Assembly: GCF_000785435.2 (NCBI RefSeq)
Contig: NZ_JTDB02000008.1
Location: forward strand, 1 to 64,000
Direction: 5' to 3'
Source: Paraburkholderia sacchari
GTDB lineage: Bacteria > Pseudomonadota > Gammaproteobacteria > Burkholderiales > Burkholderiaceae
DNA: 64,000 nucleotides
Shown here piece after piece: positions 23,191-33,402 of this stretch (position 1 is its first letter; each line of letters begins with the position of its first letter). A model generated the notes under the pieces. It searched no databases, was not told where the DNA came from, and was given only the letters and a program-made list of their open reading frames with translations. The position numbers and the translations under genes are program-made.

Positions 23191-24411
23191 TCAGACCACG
23201 CCCTTGCCGCGCAACGCCGCCACTTGCTCGTCGCTATACCCGAGCACGTCGCGCAGCACCTCCACGGTGTGCTCGCCCAGCGTCGGCGGATGGCTCGTCA
23301 CGGCGGGCGGCGTCGCGCTCATGCGGATGGGGTTGCGCACGAGCTTTGCCGTTGCGCCCGAGGGGTGCGGCACGTCGACCTGCATGCCGCGCGCGATCAC
23401 CTGCTCGTTCTCGAACACTTCCGCGAGGTTGTTGATCGGCCCGCACGGCACGCCCGCGCCTTCGAGCGCGCCGATCCAGTCGGCCTTGGTGCGTGCGCGG
23501 ATCAGTTCGGCGACGATCGGCACCAGCGTGTCGCGATTGCGCACGCGCGCGGGATTGGTCGCGAAGCGCTCGTCGTCGGCGAGTTCGGGGCGGCCCGCGA
23601 TCTCGACGAACTTGCGGAACTGCCCGTCGTTGCCCACCGCGAGAATGATCCAGCTGTCGCTCGTCTGGAACGCCTGATAGGGCACGATGTTCGGATGCGC
23701 GTTGCCCCAGCGCGCCGGCGGCGTGCCGCTCGCGAGGTAGTTCGTGTTCATGTTCGCGAGCATGGCCACCTGCACGTCGAGCAGCGCCATGTCGATGTAC
23801 TGGCCGGCGCCCGTGCGGTCGCGGTGCGCGAGCGCCGTGAGCACCGCGATGGTCGAGTACATGCCGGTCATGAGATCGGCGATCGCCACGCCCGCCTTCT
23901 GCGGGCCGCCACCAGGCAGGCTGTCGCGCTCGCCCGTGATGCTCATGAAGCCGCCCATGCCCTGCACGATGAAGTCGTAGCCCGCGCGCGGCGCATACGG
24001 CCCGGTCTGGCCGAAACCGGTCACCGAGCAATAGATGAGATCGGGCTTCACGGCGCGCAGCGACTCGTAGTCGAGCCCGTACTTCTTGAGCTGCCCGACC
24101 TTGTAGTTCTCCAGCACGACGTCGCTTTGCGCCGCGAGCTCGCGCACGATGCGCTGGCCCTCGGGCGTTGCGATGTCGAGGGTCACCGAGCGCTTGTTGC
24201 GGTTCGGCGCGAGGTAGTAGGCGGCTTCGGCGGTCTCCTGGCCGTCCGGCGTCTTCAGGTACGGAGGCCCCCAGTGACGCGTGTCGTCGCCGGCGCCCGG
24301 GCGTTCCACCTTGATCACGTCGGCGCCGAAGTCGGCGAGGGTCTGCGCGCACCACGGTCCGGCAAGAACGCGGGTGAGATCGAGTACGCGGATATGACTG
24401 AGAGCGCCCAT
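23191..24411 (-). CDS. CaiB/BaiF family (type III) CoA transferase
   Basis: A 406-residue class III CoA transferase, moving CoA between carboxylic acids. Family features are the start LSHIRVLDLTRVLAGPWCAQ, GADVIKVERPGAGDDTRHWG, the catalytic-aspartate region (GVAIADLMTGMYST) and GAGQYIDMALLDVQVAML. The donor and acceptor are unknown; succinyl-CoA with glutarate or similar dicarboxylates is common for this subtype. ATG 24411 is preferred over the longer frame, which adds non-conserved residues. No acyl-CoA dehydrogenase is adjacent to guide the assignment. Confidence 0.9.
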   Translation of the reverse strand: MGALSHIRVLDLTRVLAGPWCAQTLADFGADVIKVERPGAGDDTRHWGPPYLKTPDGQETAEAAYYLAPNRNKRSVTLDIATPEGQRIVRELAAQSDVVLENYKVGQLKKYGLDYESLRAVKPDLIYCSVTGFGQTGPYAPRAGYDFIVQGMGGFMSITGERDSLPGGGPQKAGVAIADLMTGMYSTIAVLTALAHRDRTGAGQYIDMALLDVQVAMLANMNTNYLASGTPPARWGNAHPNIVPYQAFQTSDSWIILAVGNDGQFRKFVEIAGRPELADDERFATNPARVRNRDTLVPIVAELIRARTKADWIGALEGAGVPCGPINNLAEVFENEQVIARGMQVDVPHPSGATAKLVRNPIRMSATPPAVTSHPPTLGEHTVEVLRDVLGYSDEQVAALRGKGVV

Positions 24412-24766
24412 GCTTGTGTCTTCCAATGTCGTTCTGTGGCCAGGGGCGGCCCATGCGGGCAGCAAAGCGGCCGATTCGGGCATCTTAAGCGATCTGCCCG
24501 CGAAGAGGTTGGTTTTCGGTACAAAGTTCCGCTATGCGGAACAATGGGGGTGATGCGGGCCGGCGTGCCGGCATGCTGTCGCGCCTGCGCACACTGCGGA
24601 GCAGACTGCCCGAGCGCGCCGCCGCGAGCGCACGGCGATCCCGTATAATCGTTCGATTCAGCATCGCCGATTCCGCGCGCATCCGGGAGCCTTCCAGGCC
24701 CATGCGCGGGCTTCGACGACCTCACAAGATTCAGCACTGAACGCCCGAAGGTAAATACAGCACGCC
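24412..24766. other. intergenic region upstream of alaS
   Basis: The region holds the divergent control sequences of the CoA-transferase gene (minus) and alaS (plus). A perfect TATAAT at 24644-24649 on the plus strand is the likely alaS -10 element, about 115 bases before the start; no good -35 is seen. I see no leader hairpin of riboswitch or T-box type. Confidence 0.45.
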
Positions 24767-27391
24767 ATGAAAGCCGCCGAAATCCGCGAGAAATTCCTCA
24801 AGTTCTTCGAGTCGAAGGGCCACACGATCGTGCGCTCGTCGAGCCTCGTGCCGGGCAACGACCCCACGTTGCTGTTCACCAACTCGGGCATGGTGCAGTT
24901 CAAGGACGTGTTCCTCGGCACCGAATCGCGTCCGTACTCGCGCGCCACGACGGCGCAGCGCAGCGTGCGCGCGGGCGGCAAGCACAACGACCTCGAAAAC
25001 GTGGGTTACACCGCGCGCCACCATACGTTCTTCGAGATGCTCGGCAACTTCTCGTTCGGCGACTACTTCAAGCGCGATGCAATCCACTACTGCTGGGAAC
25101 TGCTGACCAAGGTGTACGGCCTGCCGGCGGAAAAACTCACGGTCACCGTCTACAAGGAAGACGACGAAGCCTTCGACATCTGGGCGAAGGAAGTGGGCGT
25201 GCCGGCGGAGCGCATCATCCGCATCGGCGACAACAAAGGCGCGCGCTACGCCTCCGACAACTTCTGGCAGATGGCCGACACCGGCCCCTGCGGCCCGTGC
25301 TCGGAAGTGTTCTACGATCACGGCCCGGAAGTCTGGGGCGGCCCCCCGGGGTCTCCTGAGGAAGACGGCGACCGCTTCATCGAGATCTGGAATCTCGTGT
25401 TCATGCAGTTCAACCGCGACGCCCAGGGCAACATGACGCCGCTGCCCAAGCAGTGCGTCGACACGGGCATGGGTCTGGAACGACTCGCCGCCGTGCTGCA
25501 GCACGTGCACAGCAACTATGAAATCGACCTGTTCCAGAACCTGATCAAGGCCGCTGGCCGCGAAACCGGCACCGCGGACCTCACGAACAACTCGCTGAAG
25601 GTGATCGCCGATCACATCCGCGCGTGTTCGTTCCTGATCGTCGACGGCGTGATTCCGGGCAACGAAGGCCGCGGCTACGTGCTGCGCCGCATCGTGCGCC
25701 GCGCGATCCGCCACGGCTACAAGCTCGGCCGCAAGACCGGCTTCTTCCACAAGCTCGTGGCCGATCTCGTCGCGGAAATGGGCGCGGCTTATCCGGAACT
25801 GACGGAAGCGCAGCAGCGCGTGACCGATGTGCTGCGTCAGGAAGAAGAGCGCTTCTTCGAGACCATCGAGCACGGCATGTCGATTCTCGAAGCGGCGCTG
25901 GCCGACCTCGAAGCCAAGGGCGGCAAGACGCTCGACGGCGAACTCGCGTTCAAGCTGCACGACACCTACGGCTTCCCGCTCGATTTGACGGCGGACGTCT
26001 GCCGCGAGCGCAACGTCACGGTCGACGAACCGGCCTTCGACGACGCCATGGCGCGTCAGCGCGACCAGGCGCGCGCGGCGGGCAAGTTCAGGATGGCGCA
26101 GGGCCTCGAATACTCGGGCGCGAAGACCACGTTCCACGGCTACGAGGAAATCGTCTTCGACGACGCGAAGATCGTCGCGCTCTACGTCGATGGCGCCTCG
26201 GTCAACGAAGTCAAGACCGGCCAGGACGCCGTGGTGGTGCTCGACCATACGCCGTTCTACGCGGAATCGGGCGGCCAGGTGGGCGACCAGGGCGTGATTT
26301 CCAACGCGAGCGTGCGCTTCGCGGTGACCGACACGCTCAAGGTCCAGGCCGACGTGAGCGGTCACCACGGCACGCTCGAGCAGGGCACCCTGAAGGTGGG
26401 CGACGTCGTGAAGGCGGAAATCGACGCCATCCGCCGCGCCCGCACGGCGCGCAACCACTCGGCCACGCACCTGATGCACAAGGCGTTGCGCGAAGTGCTG
26501 GGCCAGCATGTGCAGCAGAAGGGCTCGCTCGTCGACGCCGATAAAACCCGCTTCGACTTCGCGCACAACGCGCCGATGACCGACGAGCAGATTCGCCGCG
26601 TCGAAGAAATCGTCAATGCGGAAGTGCTCGCGAACGCGCCTGGCATCGTGCGCGTGCTGCCTTACGACGAAGCCGTGAAGGGCGGCGCGATGGCGCTGTT
26701 CGGCGAGAAGTACGGCGACGAAGTACGTGTGCTCGACCTCGGCTTCTCGCGCGAGCTGTGCGGCGGCACGCACGTGAGCCGTAGCGGCGACATCGGCCTC
26801 TTCAAGATCGTGATGGAAGGCGGCGTGGCCGCTGGTATCCGCCGCGTGGAAGCGATCACGGGCGACAACGCCGTGCGTTTCGTGCAGGAACTCGACGCAC
26901 GCGTGAACGCGGCGGCGGCGGCTCTGAAGGCGCAGCCTTCGGAACTCACGCAGCGCATCGCGCAGGTGCAGGATCAGGTGAAGTCGCTCGAGAAGGAGCT
27001 GGGCGCGCTCAAGTCGAAGCTGGCGTCGAGCCAGGGCGACGAGCTCGCGGGCCAGGCCATCGAGGTGAACGGCGTGCACGTGCTGGCCGCCACGCTCGAA
27101 GGCGCGGACTCGAAGACGCTGCGCGAGACGGTGGACAAGCTCAAGGACAAGCTCAAGAGCGCGGCAATCGTGCTGGCGGCAGTCGACGGCGGCAAGGTCA
27201 GCCTGATCGCGGGCGTGACCGCCGAGGCCAGCAAGAAGGTCAAGGCCGGCGAACTCGTGAACTTCGTGGCCCAGCAGGTCGGCGGCAAGGGCGGTGGCCG
27301 TCCGGATATGGCGCAGGCGGGCGGCACCGAGCCGGCTAACCTGCCGGCCGCGCTCGCGGGCGTGAAGGGCTGGGTCGAAGCGAAGCTGTAA
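24767..27391 (+). CDS. alaS: alanyl-tRNA synthetase
   Basis: An 874-residue class II synthetase with all domains. The aminoacylation core is at 1-450 ([46 protein letters not shown]). The editing domain has the zinc motifs [11 protein letters not shown] and [13 protein letters not shown] (about 560-680). The C-terminal C-Ala domain has a coiled coil ([20 protein letters not shown]). It charges tRNA-Ala and clears mischarged Ser and Gly. A terminator follows. Confidence 0.97.
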   Translation: MKAAEIREKFLKFFESKGHTIVRSSSLVPGNDPTLLFTNSGMVQFKDVFLGTESRPYSRATTAQRSVRAGGKHNDLENVGYTARHHTFFEMLGNFSFGDYFKRDAIHYCWELLTKVYGLPAEKLTVTVYKEDDEAFDIWAKEVGVPAERIIRIGDNKGARYASDNFWQMADTGPCGPCSEVFYDHGPEVWGGPPGSPEEDGDRFIEIWNLVFMQFNRDAQGNMTPLPKQCVDTGMGLERLAAVLQHVHSNYEIDLFQNLIKAAGRETGTADLTNNSLKVIADHIRACSFLIVDGVIPGNEGRGYVLRRIVRRAIRHGYKLGRKTGFFHKLVADLVAEMGAAYPELTEAQQRVTDVLRQEEERFFETIEHGMSILEAALADLEAKGGKTLDGELAFKLHDTYGFPLDLTADVCRERNVTVDEPAFDDAMARQRDQARAAGKFRMAQGLEYSGAKTTFHGYEEIVFDDAKIVALYVDGASVNEVKTGQDAVVVLDHTPFYAESGGQVGDQGVISNASVRFAVTDTLKVQADVSGHHGTLEQGTLKVGDVVKAEIDAIRRARTARNHSATHLMHKALREVLGQHVQQKGSLVDADKTRFDFAHNAPMTDEQIRRVEEIVNAEVLANAPGIVRVLPYDEAVKGGAMALFGEKYGDEVRVLDLGFSRELCGGTHVSRSGDIGLFKIVMEGGVAAGIRRVEAITGDNAVRFVQELDARVNAAAAALKAQPSELTQRIAQVQDQVKSLEKELGALKSKLASSQGDELAGQAIEVNGVHVLAATLEGADSKTLRETVDKLKDKLKSAAIVLAAVDGGKVSLIAGVTAEASKKVKAGELVNFVAQQVGGKGGGRPDMAQAGGTEPANLPAALAGVKGWVEAKL

Positions 27392-27440
27392 GGTGCCAGT
27401 GCGGCTGGGAAGCCGCAGCGATTGATGCGATCAATGCAAG

Positions 27441-27468
27441 AGGGCTGTCCGTGAGGGCAGCCCTTTTT
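27441..27468 (+). terminator. alaS terminator
   Basis: Stem AGGGCTG / CAGCCCT with an internal bulge and T5 lies 50 bases after the alaS stop. Confidence 0.72.
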
Positions 27469-27513
27469 GTTTGGGTGCGCGCCGCAGGCGGGTTGGGGCG
27501 CTTTCGGCTGCGC

Positions 27514-28443
27514 TCAGGCGCTCGTCGGCAAACGCATCGCCTTGGCCGTCTCGCCGCGAGCGCGCGCTTCGCTTTGCGCATGCTCGAGCAGTGCCGTTTT
27601 CAAGACGTCCAGCGCGGGCGAAAAGTGCCCGCGCCGCCACGCGAGCAGCGTGTCGACCTGGCCGAGCTTGCCGAACGAGTGAATCGCCACCTCGTCGGCG
27701 TTGCGCTGCAGTTCGAGCACGGCGCGAGGCGCAACGGCCACGCCGGCGCCCGCCGCCACGCACGCGACGATCGCGTGATACGAGCCAAGCTCCAGCACGC
27801 GCGTGGGCCGGATGCCGTGCTCCAGATACCACGCCTCCACATAGTCGCGGTAGGCGCAGCCGCGCTCGAACGCCACTAGCGTCGAGAGCGCGACGTCGCC
27901 GGGCTGGCGGATCGGCCGGTGGCCGCGCGGCGTGATCATCACCAGTTCCTCGCGGTACACGCTCACGTAGTCGAAGGTTTCGGCGTCGGGCGGTCCGGCG
28001 AGCGGCATCGCGATCAGCGCGGCGTCCACCTCGAATTCGCGCAGACGCTCGATCAGATGGCCCGTGGTGCCGGTCTCCAGTTCGAGCGTGACTTCGGGCC
28101 AGTTCTGGTGGTAGCGCGCGAGGATGCCGGGCAGACGGGTGGCCGCCATGCTTTCCATGGTGCCGAGGCGCAGGCGCCCGCTCGGTGTGCCGGCCTTGAC
28201 GGCGTGGCGCGCCTCGTCGGCGAGAGCGAGCAGGCGCTCGGCGTAGGGCAGCAGCGTCTCGCCCGCGGGCGTGAGCACGAGGCGGCGGCCGTCGCGCGTG
28301 AAGAGCGGCGTGCCGAGCTGGTCTTCGAGCTGCTTGATGCGCGTGGTGACGTTCGACTGCACCCGGTTGAGCTTGGCTGCGGCCCGCGTCACGCCGTTTT
28401 CGCGGACGACGGCGCGAAAGATCGCGAGCGCGGCGAGATCCAT
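27514..28443 (-). CDS. LysR family transcriptional regulator
   Basis: A 309-residue LysR-type regulator. The N-terminal winged helix is LAIFRAVVRENGVTRAAAKL, then NRVQSNVTTRIKQLEDQLGT; the co-inducer domain follows from about residue 90. ATG 28443 has an AAGGAGAG ribosome binding site. The effector domain has the CAYRDYVEAWYLEHG segment seen in CysB/PtxR-like members that control exporters. It is divergent from the YbfB-type transporter gene, its probable target. Confidence 0.92.
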   Translation of the reverse strand: MDLAALAIFRAVVRENGVTRAAAKLNRVQSNVTTRIKQLEDQLGTPLFTRDGRRLVLTPAGETLLPYAERLLALADEARHAVKAGTPSGRLRLGTMESMAATRLPGILARYHQNWPEVTLELETGTTGHLIERLREFEVDAALIAMPLAGPPDAETFDYVSVYREELVMITPRGHRPIRQPGDVALSTLVAFERGCAYRDYVEAWYLEHGIRPTRVLELGSYHAIVACVAAGAGVAVAPRAVLELQRNADEVAIHSFGKLGQVDTLLAWRRGHFSPALDVLKTALLEHAQSEARARGETAKAMRLPTSA

Positions 28444-28465
28444 GATTCTCTCCTTGGGATGATTC

Positions 28466-28494
28466 TGTTCATCATAATTCATTTTTCGTGAACA
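28466..28494. promoter_or_regulatory. candidate LysR operator between regulator and transporter genes
   Basis: TTCA-N7-TGAA (28478-28492) contains a T-N11-A core and lies in the 104-base divergent intergenic region. An outer inverted repeat TGTTCA (28466-28471) / TGAACA (28489-28494) overlaps it. LysR proteins bind such sites to control the divergent gene and themselves. Confidence 0.5.
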
Positions 28495-28546
28495 TTCGTG
28501 GCGGCTACCATGCTCACATCGCAGCCCCTTCCAGCCGCCTCCGATC

Positions 28547-29791
28547 ATGAACGACATTGCTTCCCGCGCCGACGTCTCTCGCGTGCTGCCCACCCATCCG
28601 GCCCACAGTCCGCATGCCGCGAGGCGCGCCGCGCTTGCCTGCATGGCGGTGCTGGCGGTCGCGCTAGGCGTCGGGCGCTTCGCGTTCACGCCGCTGCTGC
28701 CGCTGATGCTGCATGGCGGCGCGTTCGATTTGCGCCATGGCGGCTGGCTGGCGTCGCTCAACTACGCGGGCTATTTTGTCGGCGCGGTGGGGTGCGTGGC
28801 GCTGCGCTTCGCGCCCGCGCGCATCGTGCGCGCCGGACTGGCGGCAACGGCGCTCCTGATCGTGGCGATGGGCCTGACGCATTCGTTCTGGATCTGGGCC
28901 GTCGTGCGCTTCGTGGCGGGCGCGGTGAGCGCGGCGACCTTCGTGTACGCATCGCAGTGGGGCCTGCGGCGCCTCGCGCAGCTCGATGCGAACGCGTGGG
29001 GCGGGGTGATCTTCACGGGGCCGGGCGTCGGTATCGTCGCGACGGGGGTGATGGTGAGCGCGGCGGGCGGCCTGGGCGCGCAGGCGGGCTGGATCGGCTT
29101 CGGGCTGATCTGCGCGCTGATCACGGTGCTCGTGTGGCCGGTGTTCGGCGACGGTGCAAGCGATTCGACTGTTGAACCGTCCGTTGCGGCGGCCGCGCCC
29201 CACGCCCGAACCGCCACGCCGGCGACCGCCGCCGATGGGTCGCGCGCCGACGCCTTCTGGCTCGTGCTCCTCTACGGCGTGCCGGGCTTCGGCTACATCA
29301 TCACGGCAACCTTCCTGCCGGTGATCGCGCGCCACGCGTTGCCGGGCTCCGTGTGGCCCGATCTGTTCTGGCCGATGTTCGGCGTCGCGCTGATCGTGGG
29401 CGCGCTTTCGGCGGCGCGCGTGCCGCTGCACTGGGACAATCGGTTGATCCTCGCCGCGTGCTATGTGCTGCAGGCGCTGGGCATCGCGCTCGGCATCGTC
29501 TGGCCGAACGCCGTGGGCTTCTCGCTCGGCAGCGTGCTGATCGGCCTGCCGTTCACCGCGATCACGTTGTTCGCCATGCGCGAGGCGCGCCTGCTGCGTG
29601 GCGAGCACGCCGCCGCGCTCATGGGCTACGCGACCGGAGCTTACGGGATCGGCCAGATCGCAGGGCCGCTCGTGGCCGCGCCGCTGGCGGCTTCGACGGG
29701 CTCGTTCTCGCCTTCGCTCGGGCTCGCGGCGCTGGCCTTGCTTGCGGGGGCAGCGGGGCTCGTGTGGCGTGCCGTGCGCGCGCGTGGTTGA
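28547..29791 (+). CDS. YbfB/YjiJ-type MFS transporter
   Basis: A 414-residue major facilitator with twelve predicted helices. ALGVGRFAFTPLLPLMLHGG in helix 1 and GGWLASLNYAGYFVGAVG in helix 2 are typical of the YbfB/YjiJ group. Members are thought to be proton-driven exporters of unknown substrates. A variable, Ala-rich loop (about 205-235) separates the halves. Start ATG 28547 fits the family N-terminus. Divergent from the LysR gene. Confidence 0.88.
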   Translation: MNDIASRADVSRVLPTHPAHSPHAARRAALACMAVLAVALGVGRFAFTPLLPLMLHGGAFDLRHGGWLASLNYAGYFVGAVGCVALRFAPARIVRAGLAATALLIVAMGLTHSFWIWAVVRFVAGAVSAATFVYASQWGLRRLAQLDANAWGGVIFTGPGVGIVATGVMVSAAGGLGAQAGWIGFGLICALITVLVWPVFGDGASDSTVEPSVAAAAPHARTATPATAADGSRADAFWLVLLYGVPGFGYIITATFLPVIARHALPGSVWPDLFWPMFGVALIVGALSAARVPLHWDNRLILAACYVLQALGIALGIVWPNAVGFSLGSVLIGLPFTAITLFAMREARLLRGEHAAALMGYATGAYGIGQIAGPLVAAPLAASTGSFSPSLGLAALALLAGAAGLVWRAVRARG

Positions 29792-29965
29792 GTGAGGGAT
29801 GGACGGGGCTGTCCCTTACCGGGATGCCGGAGCCAGGAGTCGGCGCTGCACGCCGTCCGCGATGGCGCACTAAAATAGCCGTTTCGTGCTGTTTTTTGCC
29901 ATTGCACGCCGTTGCGGAATGACTTGCGCAACGGCCGCCGCGCACCCTGCGATCCCTACCGATTC

Positions 29966-30496
29966 ATGAGCGAATATCAGTTTTGCCCACGTTGCGCGTC
30001 GCGTCTCACCGAACGCGCCGATCCCGAGCATGAAGGCGGCCGCGTGCGTCTCACGTGTCCCGACCTCGCCTGTGGCTATGTCCACTGGAACAACCCGCTG
30101 CCTGTCGTGGCCGCCATCGTCGAGTACGAGGGGCGTATTTTGCTCGCGCGCAACGCGGCCTGGCCCGAAGGCATGTTCGCGCTCATCACCGGCTTCCTCG
30201 AAAACGGCGAAACGCCGGAAGAGGGCATCGTGCGCGAGGTGTTCGAAGAGACCGCGTTGCGTGCGCAAAGCGTCGAACTCGTGGGCGTCTACGAATTCGT
30301 CCGCAAGAACGAGCTCATCATCGCGTATCACGTGAAGGCGGCGGGCACCATCGCGCTTTCGCCCGAGCTGCTCGAATACCAGCTCGTGGAGCCCGCGAAG
30401 CTGCGGCCATGGCGGGCGGGCACGGGCCCGGCGCTCGGCGACTGGATGCGCCGGCGCGGTCTGCCGTTCGAATTCGTCGAGCGGCCCGGACAGTGA
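29966..30496 (+). CDS. Nudix hydrolase with N-terminal zinc ribbon (176 aa)
   Basis: The N-terminal CPRC (residues 7-10) and CPDLACG pair form a zinc ribbon as in NADH pyrophosphatase NudC. The Nudix box is GFLENGETPEEGIVREVFEE. Length and layout match the short NUDIX proteins related to NudC that hydrolyse NAD(H)-like or ADP-ribose compounds. ATG 29966 is chosen so that the zinc ribbon is near the start. The thioesterase gene follows after 70 bases. Confidence 0.87.
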   Translation: MSEYQFCPRCASRLTERADPEHEGGRVRLTCPDLACGYVHWNNPLPVVAAIVEYEGRILLARNAAWPEGMFALITGFLENGETPEEGIVREVFEETALRAQSVELVGVYEFVRKNELIIAYHVKAAGTIALSPELLEYQLVEPAKLRPWRAGTGPALGDWMRRRGLPFEFVERPGQ

Positions 30497-30566
30497 GCGC
30501 GCACCGGTACGCTACCCGAACCCTGGCTTTGATGAACCTCACCTGTTCGATGAATCGACTCCTCCG

Positions 30567-31028
30567 ATGAACCGACCCGTCGCCATCGCGCGTTCCGGCT
30601 ATCGCCATTTTCTGTCCATCACCACGCGCTGGATGGACAACGACGTCTACGGCCACGTCAACAACGTCGTCTACTACAGCTTCTTCGACACGGTCGTGAA
30701 CGAGTATTTGATCCGCGCACAGGCGCTCGATATCGAGCATGGCGCGACCATCGGGCTGGTGGTCGAAACGCAGTGCAACTACTTCGCGCCACTCGTGTTT
30801 CCCGAGCGCGTGGAGGCGGGGCTGCGCGTGGCGCGGCTCGGTTCGTCGAGCGTGCGCTATGAAGTCGGGCTCTTTCGCGAAGGCGAGTCCACGCCTGCGG
30901 CGCAGGGACATTTCGTGCACGTCTACGTCGATCGCGCTACGCGTCGTCCCGTGCGCGCGCTGCCGGACGCCTTGCACGCCGCGCTCGCGCCGCTGGTGGC
31001 CGAGGGCGCAGGCGCGCCGCCGGCCTGA
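30567..31028 (+). CDS. hotdog-fold acyl-CoA thioesterase (4HBT family)
   Basis: A 153-residue hotdog protein. TTRWMDNDVYGHVNNVVYYS holds the active-site aspartate and the N-V-V-Y-Y helix of the 4-hydroxybenzoyl-CoA thioesterase / YbgC family. It should cleave acyl-CoA thioesters; substrate unknown. It precedes the LIV-type transporter genes by 46 bases on the same strand, which hints at a shared transcript, though the link in function is unclear. Confidence 0.86.
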   Translation: MNRPVAIARSGYRHFLSITTRWMDNDVYGHVNNVVYYSFFDTVVNEYLIRAQALDIEHGATIGLVVETQCNYFAPLVFPERVEAGLRVARLGSSSVRYEVGLFREGESTPAAQGHFVHVYVDRATRRPVRALPDALHAALAPLVAEGAGAPPA

Positions 31029-31074
31029 ACGCGCGCGTTCACTCGATACAACAACACCGCCCAAGGCGCCCTCC

Positions 31075-32067
31075 GTGCAGGCTTTCGTGATCGACATGCT
31101 CAACGGCGCAAGCTACGGCCTGCTGCTGTTCATGTTGTCCGCCGGGCTCACGCTGATCTTCAGCATGCTCGGCGTGCTCAACTTCGCGCATGCGAGCTTC
31201 TACATGCTCGGCGCGTATCTGGGCGTCACGTTCGGCGCGACGCTGGGCTTCGGCTGGGCGCTCGTGCTCGCACCGCTCGCCACCGGCCTTGCGGGCGCTG
31301 CGTTCGAGCGCACGCTGCTGCGCCGCGCGCACCCGGCCAACACCGGCATGACGGGCGCCGCGCGCACGACGGCCGATCCGCTCAATGCGCTGTTGCTGAC
31401 CTTTGGCGCTTCCCTGGCTATCGGCGAACTGGTCAAGCTCGTCTGGGGCTTGCAGCCGCTCGCGGCGAGCGTGCCCGCGTGGCTCGACGGCGTGCTCTTC
31501 AGGTTCGGCGGCGCGGCGTTCTCGCGCTATCGGGCGTTCGCGATGCTCGTGGCCGTGGCGATGCTCGGCGCGATCCATGCGGCGCTGCGCGTCTCGCGCA
31601 CGGGCCTCGTGGTGCGCGCGGCGCTTACGCATAGCGAGGCGGTGGAAGCACTCGGCCACAATGTGCCGCGCGTGCAGACGATGGTGTTCGCGCTGGGCAC
31701 GGCGCTCGCCGCGCTGGCGGGCGTGGTTGCCGCGCCGCTCTTCGTGGTCGAGCCGGCGATGGCCGAATCGATGGGCTCGATCGTGTTCGTGGTGGTCGTC
31801 ACGGGGGGCCTCGGGTCGCTCTCCGGCGCGTTCGTCGCAGCGCTCGCGGTGGGCCTGCTGCAGACCTTCGCAGTGTCGAGCGACGTATCGCTGGGCGGCG
31901 TGGCCGCGCACCTGGGCGTGACGCTCGCACCCGCGTGGCGTGCGCTCACGCTGGCGCAGATTGCGCCGCTGCTGCCGTATCTGCTGCTGGTCGCGATGCT
32001 CGCGGTGCGTCCACAAGGCTTGTTCGGCCAACGCGGCCAACGCGGCCAACGCGGCGGGGACGCGTGA
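31075..32067 (+). CDS. livH: branched-chain amino acid-type ABC transporter permease (LivH-like)
   Basis: The 330-residue protein starts VQAFVIDMLNGASYGLLLFM from GTG 31075; an ATG at 31096 is an alternative. It has about eight helices with SAGLTLIFSMLGVLNFAHAS and TGLVVRAALTHSEAVEALGH, both conserved in LivH. The family takes up branched-chain amino acids, urea, short amides and similar small polar compounds. The C-terminus has a 9-base tandem repeat encoding QRG three times (32027-32055). First gene of livHMGF; the livM start follows six bases later. Confidence 0.9.
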   Translation: MQAFVIDMLNGASYGLLLFMLSAGLTLIFSMLGVLNFAHASFYMLGAYLGVTFGATLGFGWALVLAPLATGLAGAAFERTLLRRAHPANTGMTGAARTTADPLNALLLTFGASLAIGELVKLVWGLQPLAASVPAWLDGVLFRFGGAAFSRYRAFAMLVAVAMLGAIHAALRVSRTGLVVRAALTHSEAVEALGHNVPRVQTMVFALGTALAALAGVVAAPLFVVEPAMAESMGSIVFVVVVTGGLGSLSGAFVAALAVGLLQTFAVSSDVSLGGVAAHLGVTLAPAWRALTLAQIAPLLPYLLLVAMLAVRPQGLFGQRGQRGQRGGDA

Positions 32068-32073
32068 GGCGCC

Positions 32074-33402
32074 ATGAAAACCGATAAATCCCGCACACGG
32101 TTGAACACGGCGCGCCAGCAGACGGCGCGCTGGGTCCACTTGGCGCCCTGGCTTGCGCTCGTGGCGCTGCTTGGTTTGCCGCCGCTCGCTTCCGCATGGC
32201 TTTCGCCCGCTGGCGTGCCGCAGGGTTGGCTGCTCGCGTGCCTCGCCCAAGCGGCGACGATGATCGTCTTCGCACTCTCGTACAACCTCCTGCTCGGCGA
32301 GACCGGGCTGCTGTCGTTCGGCCACGCCGCGCCCGCGGGGCTCGGGGCGCTTGCGGCGGCACATGTCTTCAATCACTACGCGATTGCGTTGCCAGCATTG
32401 CCGCTGGTGGGCGGTGTGGTGGGTGCGGCGGTCGGCGCAGCTATGGCGCTCGTCGCCGCGCGCCGCGCTGGCACCGCGTTCGCCATGATCACGCTCGGGC
32501 TGGGCGAGCTAGTTGCCGCTGCCGCGTGGGCGCTGCCCGACTGGTTCGGCGGCGAGGCGGGCGTCGCCATCGACCGGGCCAGCGGGCCAGCGATGTCGAC
32601 TATGACAACCGCGGCAACCTGGACCTTCGGGCCGGATCGTCAGGCTTACTGGGTAATTGCCGCCTGGTGTCTGGTTGCGAGCGTCGCGATTCGCGCACTG
32701 TCGCGTGCGCCGTTCGTGCGCCTCGCCAATGCGGTGCGCGACAACCCGGTGCGCGCCGCGTCGCTCGGCGTGTCGCCGGCGCGCGTGCGGGCCGTGATGA
32801 TCGTGCTCGCGGCGGGTTTCGCCGGCGTGGCGGGCACGCTCACGCTCATCAATGTGGAGCTGGCCGCCGCCGAAAGCGTCGGCATGATGCGCTCTGCCGC
32901 CGTGTTGATCGCGACCGTGACGGGCGGGACTGCGTCATTCTTCGGGCCGGTGCTCGGCGCGCTGGTGTGGGTCGCGTTCAGCGTGGGCATGGCGAGCGTG
33001 TCGCGGGCCTGGATGCTGTACGTGGGGCTCTTTTTCATCGTCGTGGTGCTGGCGGCGCCCGACGGGCTCGCGGGTCTCGCGGCGCGTCAGCGCGCGGCGC
33101 TCGCACGGCACGGCTGGCGGCGTTGCGGCGCGTACTGGGCGATGGCGGTGCTCGCGGCTGCGTGCGGCGCGCTGGCGCTCGTGCTGGCGGTGCAATGGGC
33201 CTACGCGCTGCGCTTCGGCGACGACGCTGCCGGCGCGTGGTTCGCCACGCTGCCGACGCGTGCGGCGTGGGGGCTCGCCATGGCGATCGGCGCGTTGATG
33301 GCCGTGGCGTTCTGGACGGCGCGCCGCGCGCGGCACGCCGTGCGCGCGCTCGATCGACACGAGCGGCTCGACATGCGCGACCGGCGCAAGGAGGCGGCAT
33401 GA
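32074..33402 (+). CDS. livM: branched-chain amino acid-type ABC transporter permease (LivM-like), long form
   Basis: The first 335 residues are a normal LivM permease (FALSYNLLLGETGLLSFGHA, RLANAVRDNPVRAASLGVSP, GGTASFFGPVLGAL). The protein then continues for another 100 residues with two more hydrophobic segments (about 350-375 and 392-415) and a charged tail, making 442 residues against the usual 320-350. The extra part may be an added membrane hairpin. Its stop overlaps the next start (ATGA), so the genes are translationally coupled. Confidence 0.88.
   Translation: MKTDKSRTRLNTARQQTARWVHLAPWLALVALLGLPPLASAWLSPAGVPQGWLLACLAQAATMIVFALSYNLLLGETGLLSFGHAAPAGLGALAAAHVFNHYAIALPALPLVGGVVGAAVGAAMALVAARRAGTAFAMITLGLGELVAAAAWALPDWFGGEAGVAIDRASGPAMSTMTTAATWTFGPDRQAYWVIAAWCLVASVAIRALSRAPFVRLANAVRDNPVRAASLGVSPARVRAVMIVLAAGFAGVAGTLTLINVELAAAESVGMMRSAAVLIATVTGGTASFFGPVLGALVWVAFSVGMASVSRAWMLYVGLFFIVVVLAAPDGLAGLAARQRAALARHGWRRCGAYWAMAVLAAACGALALVLAVQWAYALRFGDDAAGAWFATLPTRAAWGLAMAIGALMAVAFWTARRARHAVRALDRHERLDMRDRRKEAA

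Noticed and set aside
24731-27079. 782-codon open frame antisense to alaS
   Set aside because: Its composition (Arg/His/Ala/Val-rich, no domain) is typical of the antisense of a GC-rich gene, and alaS is certain on the other strand. Similar long shadows opposite glnS, valS, uvrD, iolD and the integrase were rejected for the same reason.
32027-32055. Tandem 9-bp repeat as phase-variation tract in livH
   Set aside because: The unit is a multiple of three, so copy changes would only alter the QRG tail without shifting the frame.
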